A stretch of DNA of 64,000 bases, taken from contig NZ_BJVJ01000029.1 of the NCBI RefSeq assembly GCF_007989085.1, positions 1 to 64,000 on the forward strand, given 5' to 3'. Each line of letters opens with the position of its first letter. Within the stretch, counting starts at the first letter, position 1. Under the pieces are notes generated by a model. The model saw only the letters and a list, made by a program, of their open reading frames with translations. It made no database searches and was not told the origin of the DNA. Both the position numbers and the translations under genes were made by a program. Source of the DNA: Pseudonocardia sulfidoxydans NBRC 16205. GTDB lineage: Bacteria; Actinomycetota; Actinomycetes; Mycobacteriales; Pseudonocardiaceae. Shown here piece by piece: positions 43,661 through 52,524 of this stretch.

Positions 43661-43719
43661 GCCGAGTGACGTGGGACTGGTGCCGACCATGATCGAACCA
43701 GTCTCCTGCCGAACTCGGC
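43661..43719. terminator. Nested stem-loop between the CGNR gene and glgM
   Basis: Two nested arm pairs, GCCGAGT/ACTCGGC (43661-43667, 43713-43719) and GACTGGT/ACCAGTC (43675-43681, 43697-43703), lie between two convergent genes, so a two-way terminator is likely. Confidence 0.5.
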
Positions 43720-43740
43720 GGGGACCACGCGGGGGCCCGT

Positions 43741-44904
43741 TCAGGGGCGCAGGGACCGGTAGATCGCGACGGTCCGATCCGCCGCCTGACCCCAGGAGAA
43801 CTCCCGCACCGCGCGCTCCCGACCCGCCGCGCCCATCGCCGCCGCCCGGTCCGGGTCGGCCAGCAGCTCGTTGACCGCCGACGCCAGCCCCGCGCGGAAG
43901 GTGTCGACGTCGTGCTCGTCGAAGTGCACCAGGAGCCCCGTCCGGCCGTCGGCCACGACCTCGGGGATGCCGCCCACGTCGGACGCCACGACCGCCGTCC
44001 CGCACGCCATCGCCTCGAGGTTCACGATGCCCAGCGGCTCGTAGACCGACGGGCACACGAACACCGTCGCCGCCGAGAGCAGCTGGCGGATCTCCGTCGT
44101 CGCCAGCATCCGGCGCACCCAGACCACGCCGGGCCGCGCCTCCTGCAGCTCGGCGACGGCCTTCTCGGTCTCCTCGGCGATCTCCCGGGTGTCCGGGGCG
44201 CCCGCGCACAGCACGATCTGGGCGTCCGCGCCGATGGCGTGCGCCGCCGCGACGAGATGCCCCAGCCCCTTCTGCCGCGTGATCCGCCCGACGAACACGA
44301 CGCTCGGCCGGCCGGGATCCACCCCGGCCTCGACGACCGCGTCACGACGCGCGTCCGGCCGGTAGAACTCGGTGTCGATCCCGTTGTGCACCACGTGCAC
44401 CCGGGCCGGATCGAGGCTCGGGTAGCAGTCCAGCACGTCGGCGCGCATGCCGTCGCTCACGGCGATGACGGCGTCGGCGGCCTCGTAGGCGGTGCGCTCC
44501 ACCCACGACGACAGCCGGTAGCCCCCGCCGAGCTGCTCGGCCTTCCACGGCCGCCGCGGCTCCAGCGAATGCGCCGTCACCACGTGCGGGACGCCGTGCA
44601 GCACCTTGGTCAGGTGCCCGGCCATGTTCGCGTACCAGGTGTGGGAGTGGGCCAGATCCACGCCGGGCATCGAGGCGACCATCGACAGGTCGACCCCGAT
44701 CGTCTGCAACGCCGGGTTGGACCCGGCCAGCGCGTCGGGCACCGGGTGGGCGGTCACCCCGGGCGCGTCGCGCGCCGGATCACCGAAGCAGTGCACGTCG
44801 ACGTCGACGAGCCCGCGCAGGGCGGGCACGAGGTGCTCCACATGGACACCCGCGCCCCCGTAGACGTCGGGCGGGTACTCGCGGGTGAGCAGTCCGATGC
44901 GCAC
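43741..44904 (-). CDS. glgM: Alpha-maltose-1-phosphate synthase GlgM (glycogen synthase type GT4)
   Basis: A 387-residue GT-B glycosyltransferase: MRIGLLTREYPPDVYGGAGV, HSHTWYANMAGHLTK, then VFVGRITRQKGLGHLVAAA and the C-terminal SVYEPLGIVNLEAMACGTAV holding the GT4 catalytic Glu motif. The mycobacterial enzyme (Rv1212c) has about the same length and joins ADP-glucose to glucose-1-phosphate to give maltose-1-phosphate for GlgE. GTG 44904 is preceded by TAGCGT (44913-44918) 8 nt upstream. It is divergent from glgC, its ADP-glucose supplier. Confidence 0.92.
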   Translation of the reverse strand: MRIGLLTREYPPDVYGGAGVHVEHLVPALRGLVDVDVHCFGDPARDAPGVTAHPVPDALAGSNPALQTIGVDLSMVASMPGVDLAHSHTWYANMAGHLTKVLHGVPHVVTAHSLEPRRPWKAEQLGGGYRLSSWVERTAYEAADAVIAVSDGMRADVLDCYPSLDPARVHVVHNGIDTEFYRPDARRDAVVEAGVDPGRPSVVFVGRITRQKGLGHLVAAAHAIGADAQIVLCAGAPDTREIAEETEKAVAELQEARPGVVWVRRMLATTEIRQLLSAATVFVCPSVYEPLGIVNLEAMACGTAVVASDVGGIPEVVADGRTGLLVHFDEHDVDTFRAGLASAVNELLADPDRAAAMGAAGRERAVREFSWGQAADRTVAIYRSLRP

Positions 44905-44912
44905 GAGCGCAG

Positions 44913-45029
44913 ACGCTACTTGCTCCGCCCCCGACAGGCCCGCCCCTTCCACGGAGATCGCCGGGCGGTGACATACGGGCGAACGCCACGTTCCCGCGGT
45001 GGCCCGGCGGCGCCGCGGAGCACTAGGGT
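44913..45029. promoter_or_regulatory. Divergent glgM/glgC promoter region
   Basis: TAGCGT on the minus strand (44913-44918) lies 8 nt before glgM, and TAGGGT on the plus strand (45024-45029) lies 7 nt before the small ORF that leads into glgC. Both fit -10 elements of leaderless transcripts. Confidence 0.45.
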
Positions 45030-45036
45030 TCGCCCT

Positions 45037-45111
45037 GTGAGCGCGCACCTCCCGGCGGGACTCGGCTCCGCCGGAACGAATGCCGACGCCGGAACCGGGG
45101 TGGTCCGATGA
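45037..45111 (+). CDS. 24-residue leader ORF overlapping the glgC start
   Basis: A GTG-initiated ORF of 24 codons ([19 protein letters not shown], then TGVVR) ends in a TGA that overlaps the glgC ATG (ATGA). A -10-like TAGGGT lies 7 nt before its GTG, so the transcript would begin at this codon. It may feed ribosomes onto glgC, which has no strong ribosome site of its own. The peptide has no obvious amino-acid bias. Confidence 0.5.
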   Translation: MSAHLPAGLGSAGTNADAGTGVVR

Positions 45112-46358
45112 CCGCGCCGCGCTTCAGCTCCGGCCCCGCCATGCTCCCGGCCAACGTGCTCGGGATCGTGCTCGCGGGTGGCGAAGGGAAGCGGCTCTGG
45201 CCGCTCACCGCCGACCGTGCCAAGCCGGCCGTGCCCTTCGCCGGCAACTACCGGCTGATCGACTTCGTGCTGTCGAACCTGGTCAACGCCGGCCTGCACC
45301 GCCTCTGTGTGCTCACCCAGTACAAGTCGCACTCGCTCGACCGGCACATCTCCACCACCTGGCGGCTCTCCAGCGTCCTGGGCCAGTACATCACCACGGT
45401 CCCGGCGCAGCAGCGGCTCGGCCGCCGCTGGTACACCGGCAGCGCCGACGCGATCTTCCAGAGCCTCAACCTCGTCTACGACGAGCGCCCCGACTACATC
45501 GCGGTCTTCGGCGCCGACCACGTCTACCGCATGGACCCGGGCCAGATGATCGCCCAGCACATCGCGAGCGGCGCGGGCGTCACCGTCGCGGGCATCCGGG
45601 TGCCGCGCGCCGAGGCCAAGGCGTTCGGCTGCATCGACTCCGACGCCGACGGCAAGATCCTCGAGTTCCTCGAGAAGCCGTCCGACCCGCCGTCGGTACC
45701 CGACGACCCCGACGTGACCTTCGCCTCCATGGGCAACTACGTCTTCACGACGGAGGCGCTGCTCGACGCGCTGCGCGCCGACGCCGAGGACGGCGACTCC
45801 GACCACGACATGGGCGGCGACATCATCCCGCGCCTCGTCGGCCAGGGCGACGCCGCGGTGTACGACTTCGCCGACAACGTCGTCCCCGGCGCGACCGACC
45901 GCGACTCGGGCTACTGGCGTGACGTCGGCACGCTCGACGCCTACTACGACGCCCACACCGACCTCGTCTCGGTGCACCCGATCTTCAACCTGTACAACGA
46001 CCGCTGGCCCATCCGCACGTCGGTGACGACGTCGCTGCCGCCGGCCAAGTTCGTCGAGGGCGGCATCGCGCAGGACTCCGTCGTCGGCGCGGGCACGATC
46101 ATCTCCGGGGCGATCGTGCGCCGCTCGGTGATCAGCCCGAACGTCCGCATCGAGGCCGGGGCGGAGGTGTCCGACTCGGTGGTCCTGCCGGGCGTGCACA
46201 TCCGCCGCGGCGCGGTGGTGCGCGGCGCGATCCTCGACAAGAACGTCGAGGTCCCCGAGGGCGCACTGGTCGGTGTCGACCTGGCGCTCGACAGGGCCCG
46301 CTACACCGTCAGCCCGGGCGGGGTCGTCGTCCTCGGGAAGGGCGCGACGGCGCTGTAG
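45108..46358 (+). CDS. glgC: Glucose-1-phosphate adenylyltransferase GlgC
   Basis: A 416-residue nucleotidyltransferase. [20 protein letters not shown] is the nucleotide-binding loop, [20 protein letters not shown] and the DHVYRMD metal site follow, and the C-terminus is a left-handed beta-helix with hexapeptides ([20 protein letters not shown]). It makes ADP-glucose for GlgM and glycogen synthesis. About ten residues longer at the N-terminus than the mycobacterial protein as I remember it. The stop TAG is also the first three bases of a 17-bp terminal inverted repeat. Confidence 0.96.
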   Translation: MTAPRFSSGPAMLPANVLGIVLAGGEGKRLWPLTADRAKPAVPFAGNYRLIDFVLSNLVNAGLHRLCVLTQYKSHSLDRHISTTWRLSSVLGQYITTVPAQQRLGRRWYTGSADAIFQSLNLVYDERPDYIAVFGADHVYRMDPGQMIAQHIASGAGVTVAGIRVPRAEAKAFGCIDSDADGKILEFLEKPSDPPSVPDDPDVTFASMGNYVFTTEALLDALRADAEDGDSDHDMGGDIIPRLVGQGDAAVYDFADNVVPGATDRDSGYWRDVGTLDAYYDAHTDLVSVHPIFNLYNDRWPIRTSVTTSLPPAKFVEGGIAQDSVVGAGTIISGAIVRRSVISPNVRIEAGAEVSDSVVLPGVHIRRGAVVRGAILDKNVEVPEGALVGVDLALDRARYTVSPGGVVVLGKGATAL

Positions 46359-46522
46359 GAGCCCCCTGAAGGGCCCCGGCCGTAGCGAGCGGCGGTCAGG
46401 GGGTGTCGTCGCAAGGCGGGCAGGTGCGGCGATACCGGGGTTGTATCGACGTGCCTGCCCAACGCGGCGGAGGCGCCGCCTGGGCGTCGCGCAGTAGGTC
46501 AGGGTCCTTCAGGGGGCTCCTA
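46356..46522. mobile_element. MITE-like element with 17-bp terminal inverted repeats
   Basis: TAGGAGCCCCCTGAAGG (46356-46372) and its exact reverse complement (46506-46522) bound a 167-bp segment with no gene. Inside are an imperfect stem (GGGCAGGTGCGGCGATAC with GTATCGACGTGCCTGCCC) and a GGCGG/CCGCC hairpin. It sits exactly between two convergent genes. An internal 18-bp word (46376-46393) recurs at 9209-9226. No target-site duplication is obvious, so a structured RNA or a complex terminator remains possible. Confidence 0.45.
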
Positions 46523-46525
46523 GGG

Positions 46526-47083
46526 TCAGGGGCGTCGGGTCGCGCACAGCAGGCCCGCGCCCAGTGGCAGCAGCACCGGCACCAGCCGAGCGTCGCCACG
46601 CACCAGGTCGAGCGTCTCGCGGACCGCGGCCGACTCCGGCCCGTCGCCGGCGTCCTGCTCCTGCACACCGTGCAGCGCCAGCACCCCGCCGGGGCGGAGC
46701 AGCCGGATCGCCTCCACGAGATGGCCCGGGTAGTCGGTGCGCACCCCGTCGACGACGACGAGGTCGTAACCCCCGTCGGTCAGCCGTGGCAGCACCTCGC
46801 CGGCGAGCCCGACGATGAGCCGCAGCCTCGACTGCCCGTAGCCGGCGTCGAGGAACGTGCGGCGCGCGGCGCGCTGCTGCTCCGGGTCGACGTCCATCGA
46901 GGTGAGCACGCCGTCGGGGGCCATGCCGCGCAGCAGCCACAGCCCACCCCAGCCGGTGCCCGTACCGACCTCGACGACGGCCCGCGCGTTCACCGTCGCC
47001 GCCAGGAAGGCCAGGCCGGGACCCAGCCCGGCCACGGGTGGGGCCTCCCGCACGTCGGCGTGCGCGGGCTCGGGGCGGGTCAT
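46526..47083 (-). CDS. SAM-dependent O-methyltransferase (Rv1220c type)
   Basis: A 185-residue class I methyltransferase. [19 protein letters not shown] is the SAM-binding loop, then [40 protein letters not shown] and [11 protein letters not shown], matching family 3 O-methyltransferases. It is shorter at the N-terminus than the mycobacterial relative, lacking most of the helical cap. TAGCCT (47091-47096, minus strand) lies 7 nt before the ATG. Same place as Rv1220c next to sigE. Confidence 0.88.
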   Translation of the reverse strand: MTRPEPAHADVREAPPVAGLGPGLAFLAATVNARAVVEVGTGTGWGGLWLLRGMAPDGVLTSMDVDPEQQRAARRTFLDAGYGQSRLRLIVGLAGEVLPRLTDGGYDLVVVDGVRTDYPGHLVEAIRLLRPGGVLALHGVQEQDAGDGPESAAVRETLDLVRGDARLVPVLLPLGAGLLCATRRP

Positions 47084-47152
47084 GGCGCGAAGGCTACCCA
47101 GGAGCGGGGACGAGACCGGCGCGACGGCCCGGCGGGTCGCTTTCACAGGTTC

Positions 47153-47172
47153 TTCTCAGACCGTTCTCACAC
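47153..47172. promoter_or_regulatory. MprA-box-like direct repeat upstream of sigE
   Basis: TTCTCAGAC (47153-47161) and TTCTCACAC (47164-47172) are direct repeats 11 bp apart; equivalently two 8-bp units separated by 3 nt, the layout described for the MprA box. M. tuberculosis sigE is MprA-controlled. TTCTCAG is the reverse complement of CTGAGAA found twice before the response-regulator gene at 14035. Confidence 0.6.
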
Positions 47173-47189
47173 CTCCTTCACGACATTGG

Positions 47190-47220
47190 GGAACTCTTGA
47201 CGTGCGGGGTCGGGGTCGTC
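47190..47220 (+). promoter_or_regulatory. Possible SigE-type promoter
   Basis: GGAAC (47190-47194) followed about 20 bases later by a GTC-containing stretch resembles the -35 GGAAC / -10 CGTT pattern of ECF sigma-E-type promoters and would give autoregulation of sigE. The -10 match is weak. Confidence 0.3.
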
Positions 47221-47321
47221 GACCCAGCCGTCGCCGGAAACCCGGGCCGAGCCCGGGAACGAACTCCCCCGGCGGGACGTTCAGCCAGTGCACGACCCGC
47301 TCCCTGGAGGCGCACCCACCG

Positions 47322-47984
47322 ATGACCGACCGCCCGACCGCCGTGCAGGCAGGTTCCGCGACGACGACCCACGAGTCGTCCGCGGTCGCCACCGTGCTGC
47401 CGGGGGACGGGGCCGACTGGACGCCGCCGAGCTGGGACGAGATCGTCCGCGAGCACGGCGACCGGGTCTACCGCCTCGCCTACCGGCTGACAGGCAACCC
47501 GCACGATGCCGAGGACCTCACCCAGGAGACGTTCATCCGGGTGTTCCGCTCGCTCGCGTCCTACAAGCCCGGCACCTTCGAGGGCTGGCTGCACCGCATC
47601 ACCACGAACCTCTTCCTCGACATGGTCCGCCGTCGCGCCCGCGTGCGCATGGAGGCCCTGCCCGACGACTCCGACCGCATCCCCGGCCAGGGCCCCGAAC
47701 CCGAGGTCGTGTTCTCCGAGACCCACCTCGACCCGCTGCTGCAGGCCGCGCTCGACGAGCTGGCCCCGGAGTTCCGCGCCGCCGTCGTACTGTGCGACGT
47801 GGAGGGGCTGTCCTACGAGGAGATCGGCGCCACACTCGGTGTGAAGCTCGGTACCGTGCGGAGCAGGATCCATCGTGGGCGCGCCGCCCTGCGCAACGCG
47901 CTCGAGCGGCGCCGCGCCGAGGCAGCAGAGCTCGACGCCATGGTGGGCGTTCGGAACGGACTGACAGTGGAGGCAGCGGGATGA
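47322..47984 (+). CDS. sigE: ECF sigma factor SigE
   Basis: A 220-residue ECF sigma factor. Region 2 reads [20 protein letters not shown], then [20 protein letters not shown] and [10 protein letters not shown]; region 4 is [20 protein letters not shown] followed by [20 protein letters not shown]. The group is the mycobacterial SigE type, active in envelope and heat stress. The ATG at 47322 lies 11 nt behind CTGGAGG. The anti-sigma gene overlaps the stop (ATGA). Upstream repeats suggest control by an MprA-like regulator. Confidence 0.95.
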   Translation: MTDRPTAVQAGSATTTHESSAVATVLPGDGADWTPPSWDEIVREHGDRVYRLAYRLTGNPHDAEDLTQETFIRVFRSLASYKPGTFEGWLHRITTNLFLDMVRRRARVRMEALPDDSDRIPGQGPEPEVVFSETHLDPLLQAALDELAPEFRAAVVLCDVEGLSYEEIGATLGVKLGTVRSRIHRGRAALRNALERRRAEAAELDAMVGVRNGLTVEAAG

Positions 47985-48667
47985 CCGACGCGCGCCGGCG
48001 CTTCTCGGTGAACGCGCCCGACTGGGGAGAGGACCACCTCACCCTGGACGCGATCGTCGCCTTCACCGACGGGGAGCTCACAGCCGGCGCGCACGCCCGG
48101 GCCGCCACGCACATCGCGCACTGTCCCGAGTGTGCCGACGAGGTCGTCGCCCAGGGCCAGGCCAGCCTCATGCTGCGCTCGGCCGCCGCGCCCTCGATGC
48201 CGTCGTCGCTGCTGTCGTCGCTGCGCTCCATCCCGCTCGACGCCGACCTCCCCGAACCTCCCGCCGGGCTCGCCATGAGTGCCGACGGTCAGCTCGTCTC
48301 CGTCATGCGCCCCCTCGGCGGCACCGCCGCCGACCCGCGCCCCGCCACCGCCGAGGTCCGCCTCGGACACGGCCGCAGGCTGCGCATCGGCGCGGGCGTC
48401 GCGGTCAGCGGCCTCGCCCTCGGCGCGCTCGCCCTCGCCGCGCCGTCGGCGTCGCTCGACATCCCGGCCGCCGCCGCCAACACCAACCCGGCCTCCCTCG
48501 GCCCCGCCGCAGGCGCGGTGACCTCGGCGTTCGACACGAACGTGACCGAGCGCGGGACGTCCGACGCCCCCGCGGCGGCCGACCCCGCACCGGTCGAACC
48601 GGGCGACGCCGAGGTCACCGCGCAGCTCGACGGCATGGCGCCGTCGTTCCGCGCCGCGTCGCGCTGA
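47981..48667 (+). CDS. rseA: Zinc-type anti-sigma factor RseA
   Basis: A 228-residue protein with a ZAS-type motif: HIAHCPEC (His-x3-Cys-x2-Cys) in the N-terminal cytoplasmic domain (about residues 20-60) that grips SigE. One hydrophobic segment ([20 protein letters not shown], near 130-150) may anchor it, with an Ala/Pro-rich tail outside. It is co-translated with sigE. Mycobacterial RseA is soluble and degraded by ClpC1P2 after phosphorylation; the membrane segment here, if real, would allow a different release mechanism. Confidence 0.9.
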   Translation: MTDARRRFSVNAPDWGEDHLTLDAIVAFTDGELTAGAHARAATHIAHCPECADEVVAQGQASLMLRSAAAPSMPSSLLSSLRSIPLDADLPEPPAGLAMSADGQLVSVMRPLGGTAADPRPATAEVRLGHGRRLRIGAGVAVSGLALGALALAAPSASLDIPAAAANTNPASLGPAAGAVTSAFDTNVTERGTSDAPAAADPAPVEPGDAEVTAQLDGMAPSFRAASR

Positions 48668-48746
48668 CCGCAGCTACGCGGACTTCACCGGGCATACGGC
48701 AGGCTGGGCGGCGACCTTTCCGTTCGACCCCAGGAGCCGGCCGGCG

Positions 48747-50342
48747 ATGACCGACGAGCACGACGGTGCCGCCGACACACCTGCTCCTGGTGACTCGGCG
48801 GTCGAGGGGTCGGGACGCCACCACCGCGTGGAACCGTCGGACCCCGCGCCGGCCGAGCCACCCCGGCTCGCCCCCCGCCCCCTGCAACGACCGCCGGTCG
48901 ACCCGGGCGAGACGAGCGTCTTCGGCCGCCCCACAGGCGTCGACGGCGGGTTCGCCCCCCAGCACGGCGCCGCGTCCAACGGCAACGGCCGCATCGCCGC
49001 CACCGCGCCCCCGCCCGCCGCGCTCGCCGCCGCGTTCTCCCGCAGCCCCGGCGAGGGCACCGACCTGCAACGCCCGCCCACCCCCGCCGGACCCGCCGGC
49101 GAACCCGGTGGCCCCGCGTTCTGGGACGACCCCGACAGACCCGCCGACGCCGACCCCTGGCGCAACCCCGCCAGCCCCGCCCACCTCGGCGAACCCGCCC
49201 CCGGCGACGACGAGGCCCGGCCCGTGCCCGGCCCCGGCGCCCGGCTCAGCGTCCGCGAACTGCTGTTCGGCCGCCGCGTCCATCCCCGCGCCCTGATCCT
49301 GCTCGCGGTGCTGGCCCTGGCCATCGGCGCGGTCGGCGGCATCGTCGGCCGGCTCACCGCCGACGGCGCCGAAGGCCTCACCGAACCCGGCGCCACCCTC
49401 ACCTCCACGTCGGAGTCCAAGGAACGCCCGCCCGGCAGCGTCGCCGACATCGCCGCCCGCGTCCTGCCCGCCGTCGTGTCCATCGAGATCAAGGTCGGCG
49501 ACCAGGGCGGCACCGGCTCCGGCGTCGTCATCGACGCCGCCGGCTACGTCCTCACCAACAACCACGTCGTCTCACCCGCCGCGCAGGGCAACGACGCCAC
49601 CATCGAGGCGGTCTTCAGCAACGGCCAGCGCGTCCCCGCCCAGATCGTCGGTCGCGACCCCAAGACCGACCTCGCCGTCGTCAAGGTCGGCGTCGCCAAC
49701 CCGACCGTCGCCCAGATCGGCTCCTCGTCGTCGCTGGCCGTCGGCGACGGGGTCCTCGCCATCGGCTCCCCGCTCGGCCTGGCCGGCACCGTCACCGACG
49801 GCATCGTCAGCGCGCTGAACCGGCCCGTGCGCCTCGACGGCGGCGGCAGCGACACCAAAGCCGTCATCGACGCCATCCAGACCGACGCCGCCATCAACCC
49901 CGGCAACTCCGGCGGCCCCCTGGTCGACTCCACGGGCGCGGTCGTCGGCATCAACACCGCGATCCGCAGCCTCGGCCAGGGCAGCGAGGGCGGCTCCATC
50001 GGCCTCGGCTTCGCCATCCCCATCGACGACGCCCGCCGCATCGCCGAGGCCCTCATCCGCGACGGCTCGGTCAAGCACGCCGAGCTCGGCGTCAACGCCA
50101 AGTCCGTCACCGACGGCACCACCGACGGCGCCCAGGTCCAGAACGTCGTCGCCGGCGGATCGGCCGCCGCAGCGGGCATCGTCGAGGGCGACGTCATCCT
50201 CAAGGTCGGGGAACGCTCCATCGCCGGAGCCGACGAGCTCGTCGTCGCCGTGCGGGAGCTCGCGCCCGGGCAGAGCGTGCCGATCGAGATCGTGCGCGAC
50301 GGCCGGCCCCTCACCGTGACCGCGGTACTGGCCTCGGATTGA
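48747..50342 (+). CDS. htrA: HtrA-type membrane-bound serine protease
   Basis: A 531-residue protease. A 170-residue Pro/Asp-rich cytoplasmic N-terminus is followed by one transmembrane helix (181-202), a trypsin-like domain with His273 (NNHVV), Asp308 (KTDLAVV) and Ser388 (GNSGGP), and a C-terminal PDZ domain (about 435-530, GVNAKSVTDGTTDGAQVQNV). It degrades or refolds damaged envelope proteins and may act on the sigma-E system. The ATG at 48747 is preceded by AGGAGCCGG. Order sigE-rseA-htrA-tatB as in Rv1221-Rv1224. Confidence 0.95.
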   Translation: MTDEHDGAADTPAPGDSAVEGSGRHHRVEPSDPAPAEPPRLAPRPLQRPPVDPGETSVFGRPTGVDGGFAPQHGAASNGNGRIAATAPPPAALAAAFSRSPGEGTDLQRPPTPAGPAGEPGGPAFWDDPDRPADADPWRNPASPAHLGEPAPGDDEARPVPGPGARLSVRELLFGRRVHPRALILLAVLALAIGAVGGIVGRLTADGAEGLTEPGATLTSTSESKERPPGSVADIAARVLPAVVSIEIKVGDQGGTGSGVVIDAAGYVLTNNHVVSPAAQGNDATIEAVFSNGQRVPAQIVGRDPKTDLAVVKVGVANPTVAQIGSSSSLAVGDGVLAIGSPLGLAGTVTDGIVSALNRPVRLDGGGSDTKAVIDAIQTDAAINPGNSGGPLVDSTGAVVGINTAIRSLGQGSEGGSIGLGFAIPIDDARRIAEALIRDGSVKHAELGVNAKSVTDGTTDGAQVQNVVAGGSAAAAGIVEGDVILKVGERSIAGADELVVAVRELAPGQSVPIEIVRDGRPLTVTAVLASD

Positions 50343-50372
50343 ACCGCAACTCGTCCGGGTAGCATCGGGGCC

Positions 50373-50798
50373 GTGTTCGACAGTGTCGGCTGGGGCGAGA
50401 TCCTGGTGCTCGTCGTCGCCGGGCTGTTCATCCTCGGCCCCGAACGGCTCCCCGGTGCCGCCGCCTGGCTGGGCCGCACCATCCGGCAGGTCCGCGAGTA
50501 CGCCACCGGCGCCCGCGACCAGCTGCAGAAGGAGCTCGGCCCGGAGTTCGACGAGCTCCGCAAGCCGCTCGAGGACCTGCGCGGCCTGCGCAACCTCAAC
50601 CCCCGCGCCGCGGTGAAGCGCACCCTGTTCGAGGGGGAGACGCCGAACTTCGGCGTCGACGTGTCCAAACCGCCCCTGCGCGGTGGCCTCGACATGACCA
50701 AGCCGGTCAGCAACGGCAACGGCTCCGCTCCCGAACGCCCGGCGGTCACCCCGCTCGCCCCCGGCGAGCGCCCCCCGATCGACCCCGACGCCACCTGA
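50373..50798 (+). CDS. tatB: Twin-arginine translocase subunit TatB
   Basis: A 141-residue protein with the TatA/B N-terminal hairpin: [20 protein letters not shown], then [20 protein letters not shown] (one transmembrane helix, a hinge with Gly-Pro, an amphipathic helix) and a disordered C-tail. The Glu in the membrane helix (Glu9) marks TatB rather than TatA. TAGCAT ends 7 nt before the GTG, so the message is probably leaderless. Family A palindromes follow the stop. Confidence 0.93.
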   Translation: MFDSVGWGEILVLVVAGLFILGPERLPGAAAWLGRTIRQVREYATGARDQLQKELGPEFDELRKPLEDLRGLRNLNPRAAVKRTLFEGETPNFGVDVSKPPLRGGLDMTKPVSNGNGSAPERPAVTPLAPGERPPIDPDAT

Positions 50799-50829
50799 CT
50801 CCGGCGCGGCCGCGGTGGCCCCTCCCGAA

Positions 50830-50874
50830 CGAACGGCACAGTCGCGCAACTGAATGGCGCCACTGTGCCGTTCG
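50830..50874. repeat. Intergenic palindrome, family A copy 2
   Basis: A 45-nt unit with 13-bp perfect outer arms (CGAACGGCACAGT / ACTGTGCCGTTCG) and an imperfect centre, 32 bp after tatB. It shares the arm sequence with the copies at 28324, 50917 and 56352. Confidence 0.7.
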
Positions 50875-50916
50875 GGCAGCACCGGGGTCGGCAGCGGCTG
50901 CGGTGCCCTCCGCGAA

Positions 50917-50961
50917 CGAACGGCACAGTGCCGCAACTGAACTGCGCGACTGTGCCGTTCG
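50917..50961. repeat. Intergenic palindrome, family A copy 3
   Basis: A second unit of the same family 87 bp after copy 2 in the same convergent gap between tatB and the amidase. Outer arms of 13 bp are identical to copy 2; the centre differs from copy 1 by a CG/GC swap. Confidence 0.7.
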
Positions 50962-50988
50962 TGCAACTCCCCGACCGGGCGCGTGGTG

Positions 50989-52398
50989 TCAGCCCTGCAG
51001 CAGCGGTGGGCGGCGCAGGTGGTGGTCGGTGGCCTGCTCGAAGGCATGCGCGGCGGCGAGGACGCGGGCGTCGCCGTGGCGGGGGCCGACGATCTGCAGC
51101 CCCACCGGCAGGCCCGCCGACGTGAAACCGCAGGGCACGCTGGCGGCGGGCTGCTGTGTCATGTTGAACGGGTAGGTGAACGGCGTCCAGCTCGTCCAGC
51201 GCCGCCCGTCGGGTGACTCCCGGCCCCCCTCGAACGCGGCGATCGGCAGGGTCGGGGTGAGCAGCAGGTCGTAGCGCTGGTGGAACGCGCCCATCAGTGT
51301 GCCGAGCTCGTTGCGGACGGCCATCGCCGTGAGGTACTCGATGGCGCTGTAGCGGGCGCCCTGCTCGGCGATCTCGACCAGACCCGGGTCCATCTTCGCG
51401 CGGTCGTCGCGGCCCAGGGCCTCCGTCGACTTCGCCGCGCCCGCGAACCAGAGCGTCTCGAAGGGCTCGACGGGGTCGGCGAACCCGGGGTCGGCGTGCT
51501 CGACGGTGGCGCCGAGCGTCGTGAAGACGGCGGCGGTGGCCTCGACGGCGGCGCGTACCTCGTCGTCGACCTCGGCGAACCCGAGGGTGGGGCTGAGCGC
51601 GATCCGCAGCCCGGCGACGCCGTCGTTGAGGGCGGCGGTGAAGGTGCGGGGTGCGGCGTCGAGGGCCCAGGCGTCGCGGACGTCGAAACCGGAGATCACG
51701 TCGAGCAGCAGCGCGGCGTCGGCGACGGTGCGGGTCATGGGGCCGACGTGCGCGAGGGTGCCGAAGGGGCTGGCCGGGTGGTGGGGGACGCGGCCGTAGG
51801 TGGGTTTGTGTGCGACGGTGCCGGTGAACGCGGCGGGGATGCGGACGGAGCCGCCGCCGTCGGTCCCGAGCGAGAGCGCGCCCATCCCGAGCCCGACGGC
51901 GGCGGCGCTGCCGCCGGAGGAGCCGCCGGCGGTGAGCGCGGGGTTCCACGGGTTGCCGGTGACGCCGGTGAGTGGTGAGTCGGTGACGCCCTTCCAGGCC
52001 AGCTCGGGCGTGGTGGTCTTGCCGATCAGGACGGCGCCTTGTTCGCGGACGCGGGCGACGGGCGGGCCGTCGACGTCACCGGGGGCGGGGTCGGTGGTGG
52101 CGGAGCCGCGGCGGGTGGGCCAGCCGACGGTCAGCAGGATGTCCTTGATGGAGGTGGGGACGCCGTCGAGGACGCCGCGAGGGGTGCCGCGGCGCCAGCG
52201 TTCCTCGGACTCGGCCGCGGCGGCGAGCGCGCCGGCCTCGTCGACCAGGCAGAAGGCGTTGACGTGGCTGTCGAGCCGGGCAATTCGGTCGAGCGCGTCA
52301 CGGGTGGCCTCGACGGGGGAGAGGTCGCCGGTGCGGTAGGCGGTGAGCAGTTCGGTGGCCGAAAGATCGGCAGTGCTCTGACCTGCGGAAACGGGCAC
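50989..52398 (-). CDS. Amidase-signature hydrolase
   Basis: A 469-residue amidase-signature enzyme with the Ser-cisSer-Lys triad Lys85 (SIKD), Ser160 (GGSSGGSAAA) and Ser184 (GGGSVRIPA). The family splits amide bonds of small molecules (amides, carbamates, ureido acids). GTG 52398 follows GAAAGGA by 7 nt; the longer frame upstream is a shadow of the divergent gene. It is divergent from the DUF3830 gene, with a GntR-type operator between them, so both belong to one regulon. Confidence 0.9.
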   Translation of the reverse strand: MPVSAGQSTADLSATELLTAYRTGDLSPVEATRDALDRIARLDSHVNAFCLVDEAGALAAAAESEERWRRGTPRGVLDGVPTSIKDILLTVGWPTRRGSATTDPAPGDVDGPPVARVREQGAVLIGKTTTPELAWKGVTDSPLTGVTGNPWNPALTAGGSSGGSAAAVGLGMGALSLGTDGGGSVRIPAAFTGTVAHKPTYGRVPHHPASPFGTLAHVGPMTRTVADAALLLDVISGFDVRDAWALDAAPRTFTAALNDGVAGLRIALSPTLGFAEVDDEVRAAVEATAAVFTTLGATVEHADPGFADPVEPFETLWFAGAAKSTEALGRDDRAKMDPGLVEIAEQGARYSAIEYLTAMAVRNELGTLMGAFHQRYDLLLTPTLPIAAFEGGRESPDGRRWTSWTPFTYPFNMTQQPAASVPCGFTSAGLPVGLQIVGPRHGDARVLAAAHAFEQATDHHLRRPPLLQG

Positions 52399-52455
52399 GC
52401 GAGGGTCCTTTCGAGTCCGATCCGGCGGCATTGACACGCTAGGAACCGCTCGTAT

Positions 52456-52469
52456 GATTGTCAACAATC
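52456..52469. promoter_or_regulatory. GntR-type operator 1
   Basis: GATTGTCAACAATC is an inverted repeat (GATTGT/ACAATC) between the divergent amidase and DUF3830 genes. It fits the FadR/FCD-class GntR pattern TNGT-N3-ACNA and nearly equals the site at 53876-53889. Confidence 0.65.
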
Positions 52470-52524
52470 CGCGGCGTCGACGCCGGTCCGGACCTCCCAG
52501 AACCATCCAGCGTGGGGTGATCGT

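Noticed and set aside
43741..45048. Longer glgM start giving 435 residues
   Set aside because: The extra N-terminus has no similarity to the family; GTG 44904 gives MRIGLLTREYPP, the expected start, and a promoter hexamer sits just upstream.
46403..47200. 265-codon plus-strand frame over the methyltransferase gene
   Set aside because: Antisense shadow; its first part is the MITE-like element.
51280..52434. Gly/Asp-rich plus-strand frames over the amidase gene
   Set aside because: Shadows of the amidase, which has a complete catalytic triad on the minus strand.
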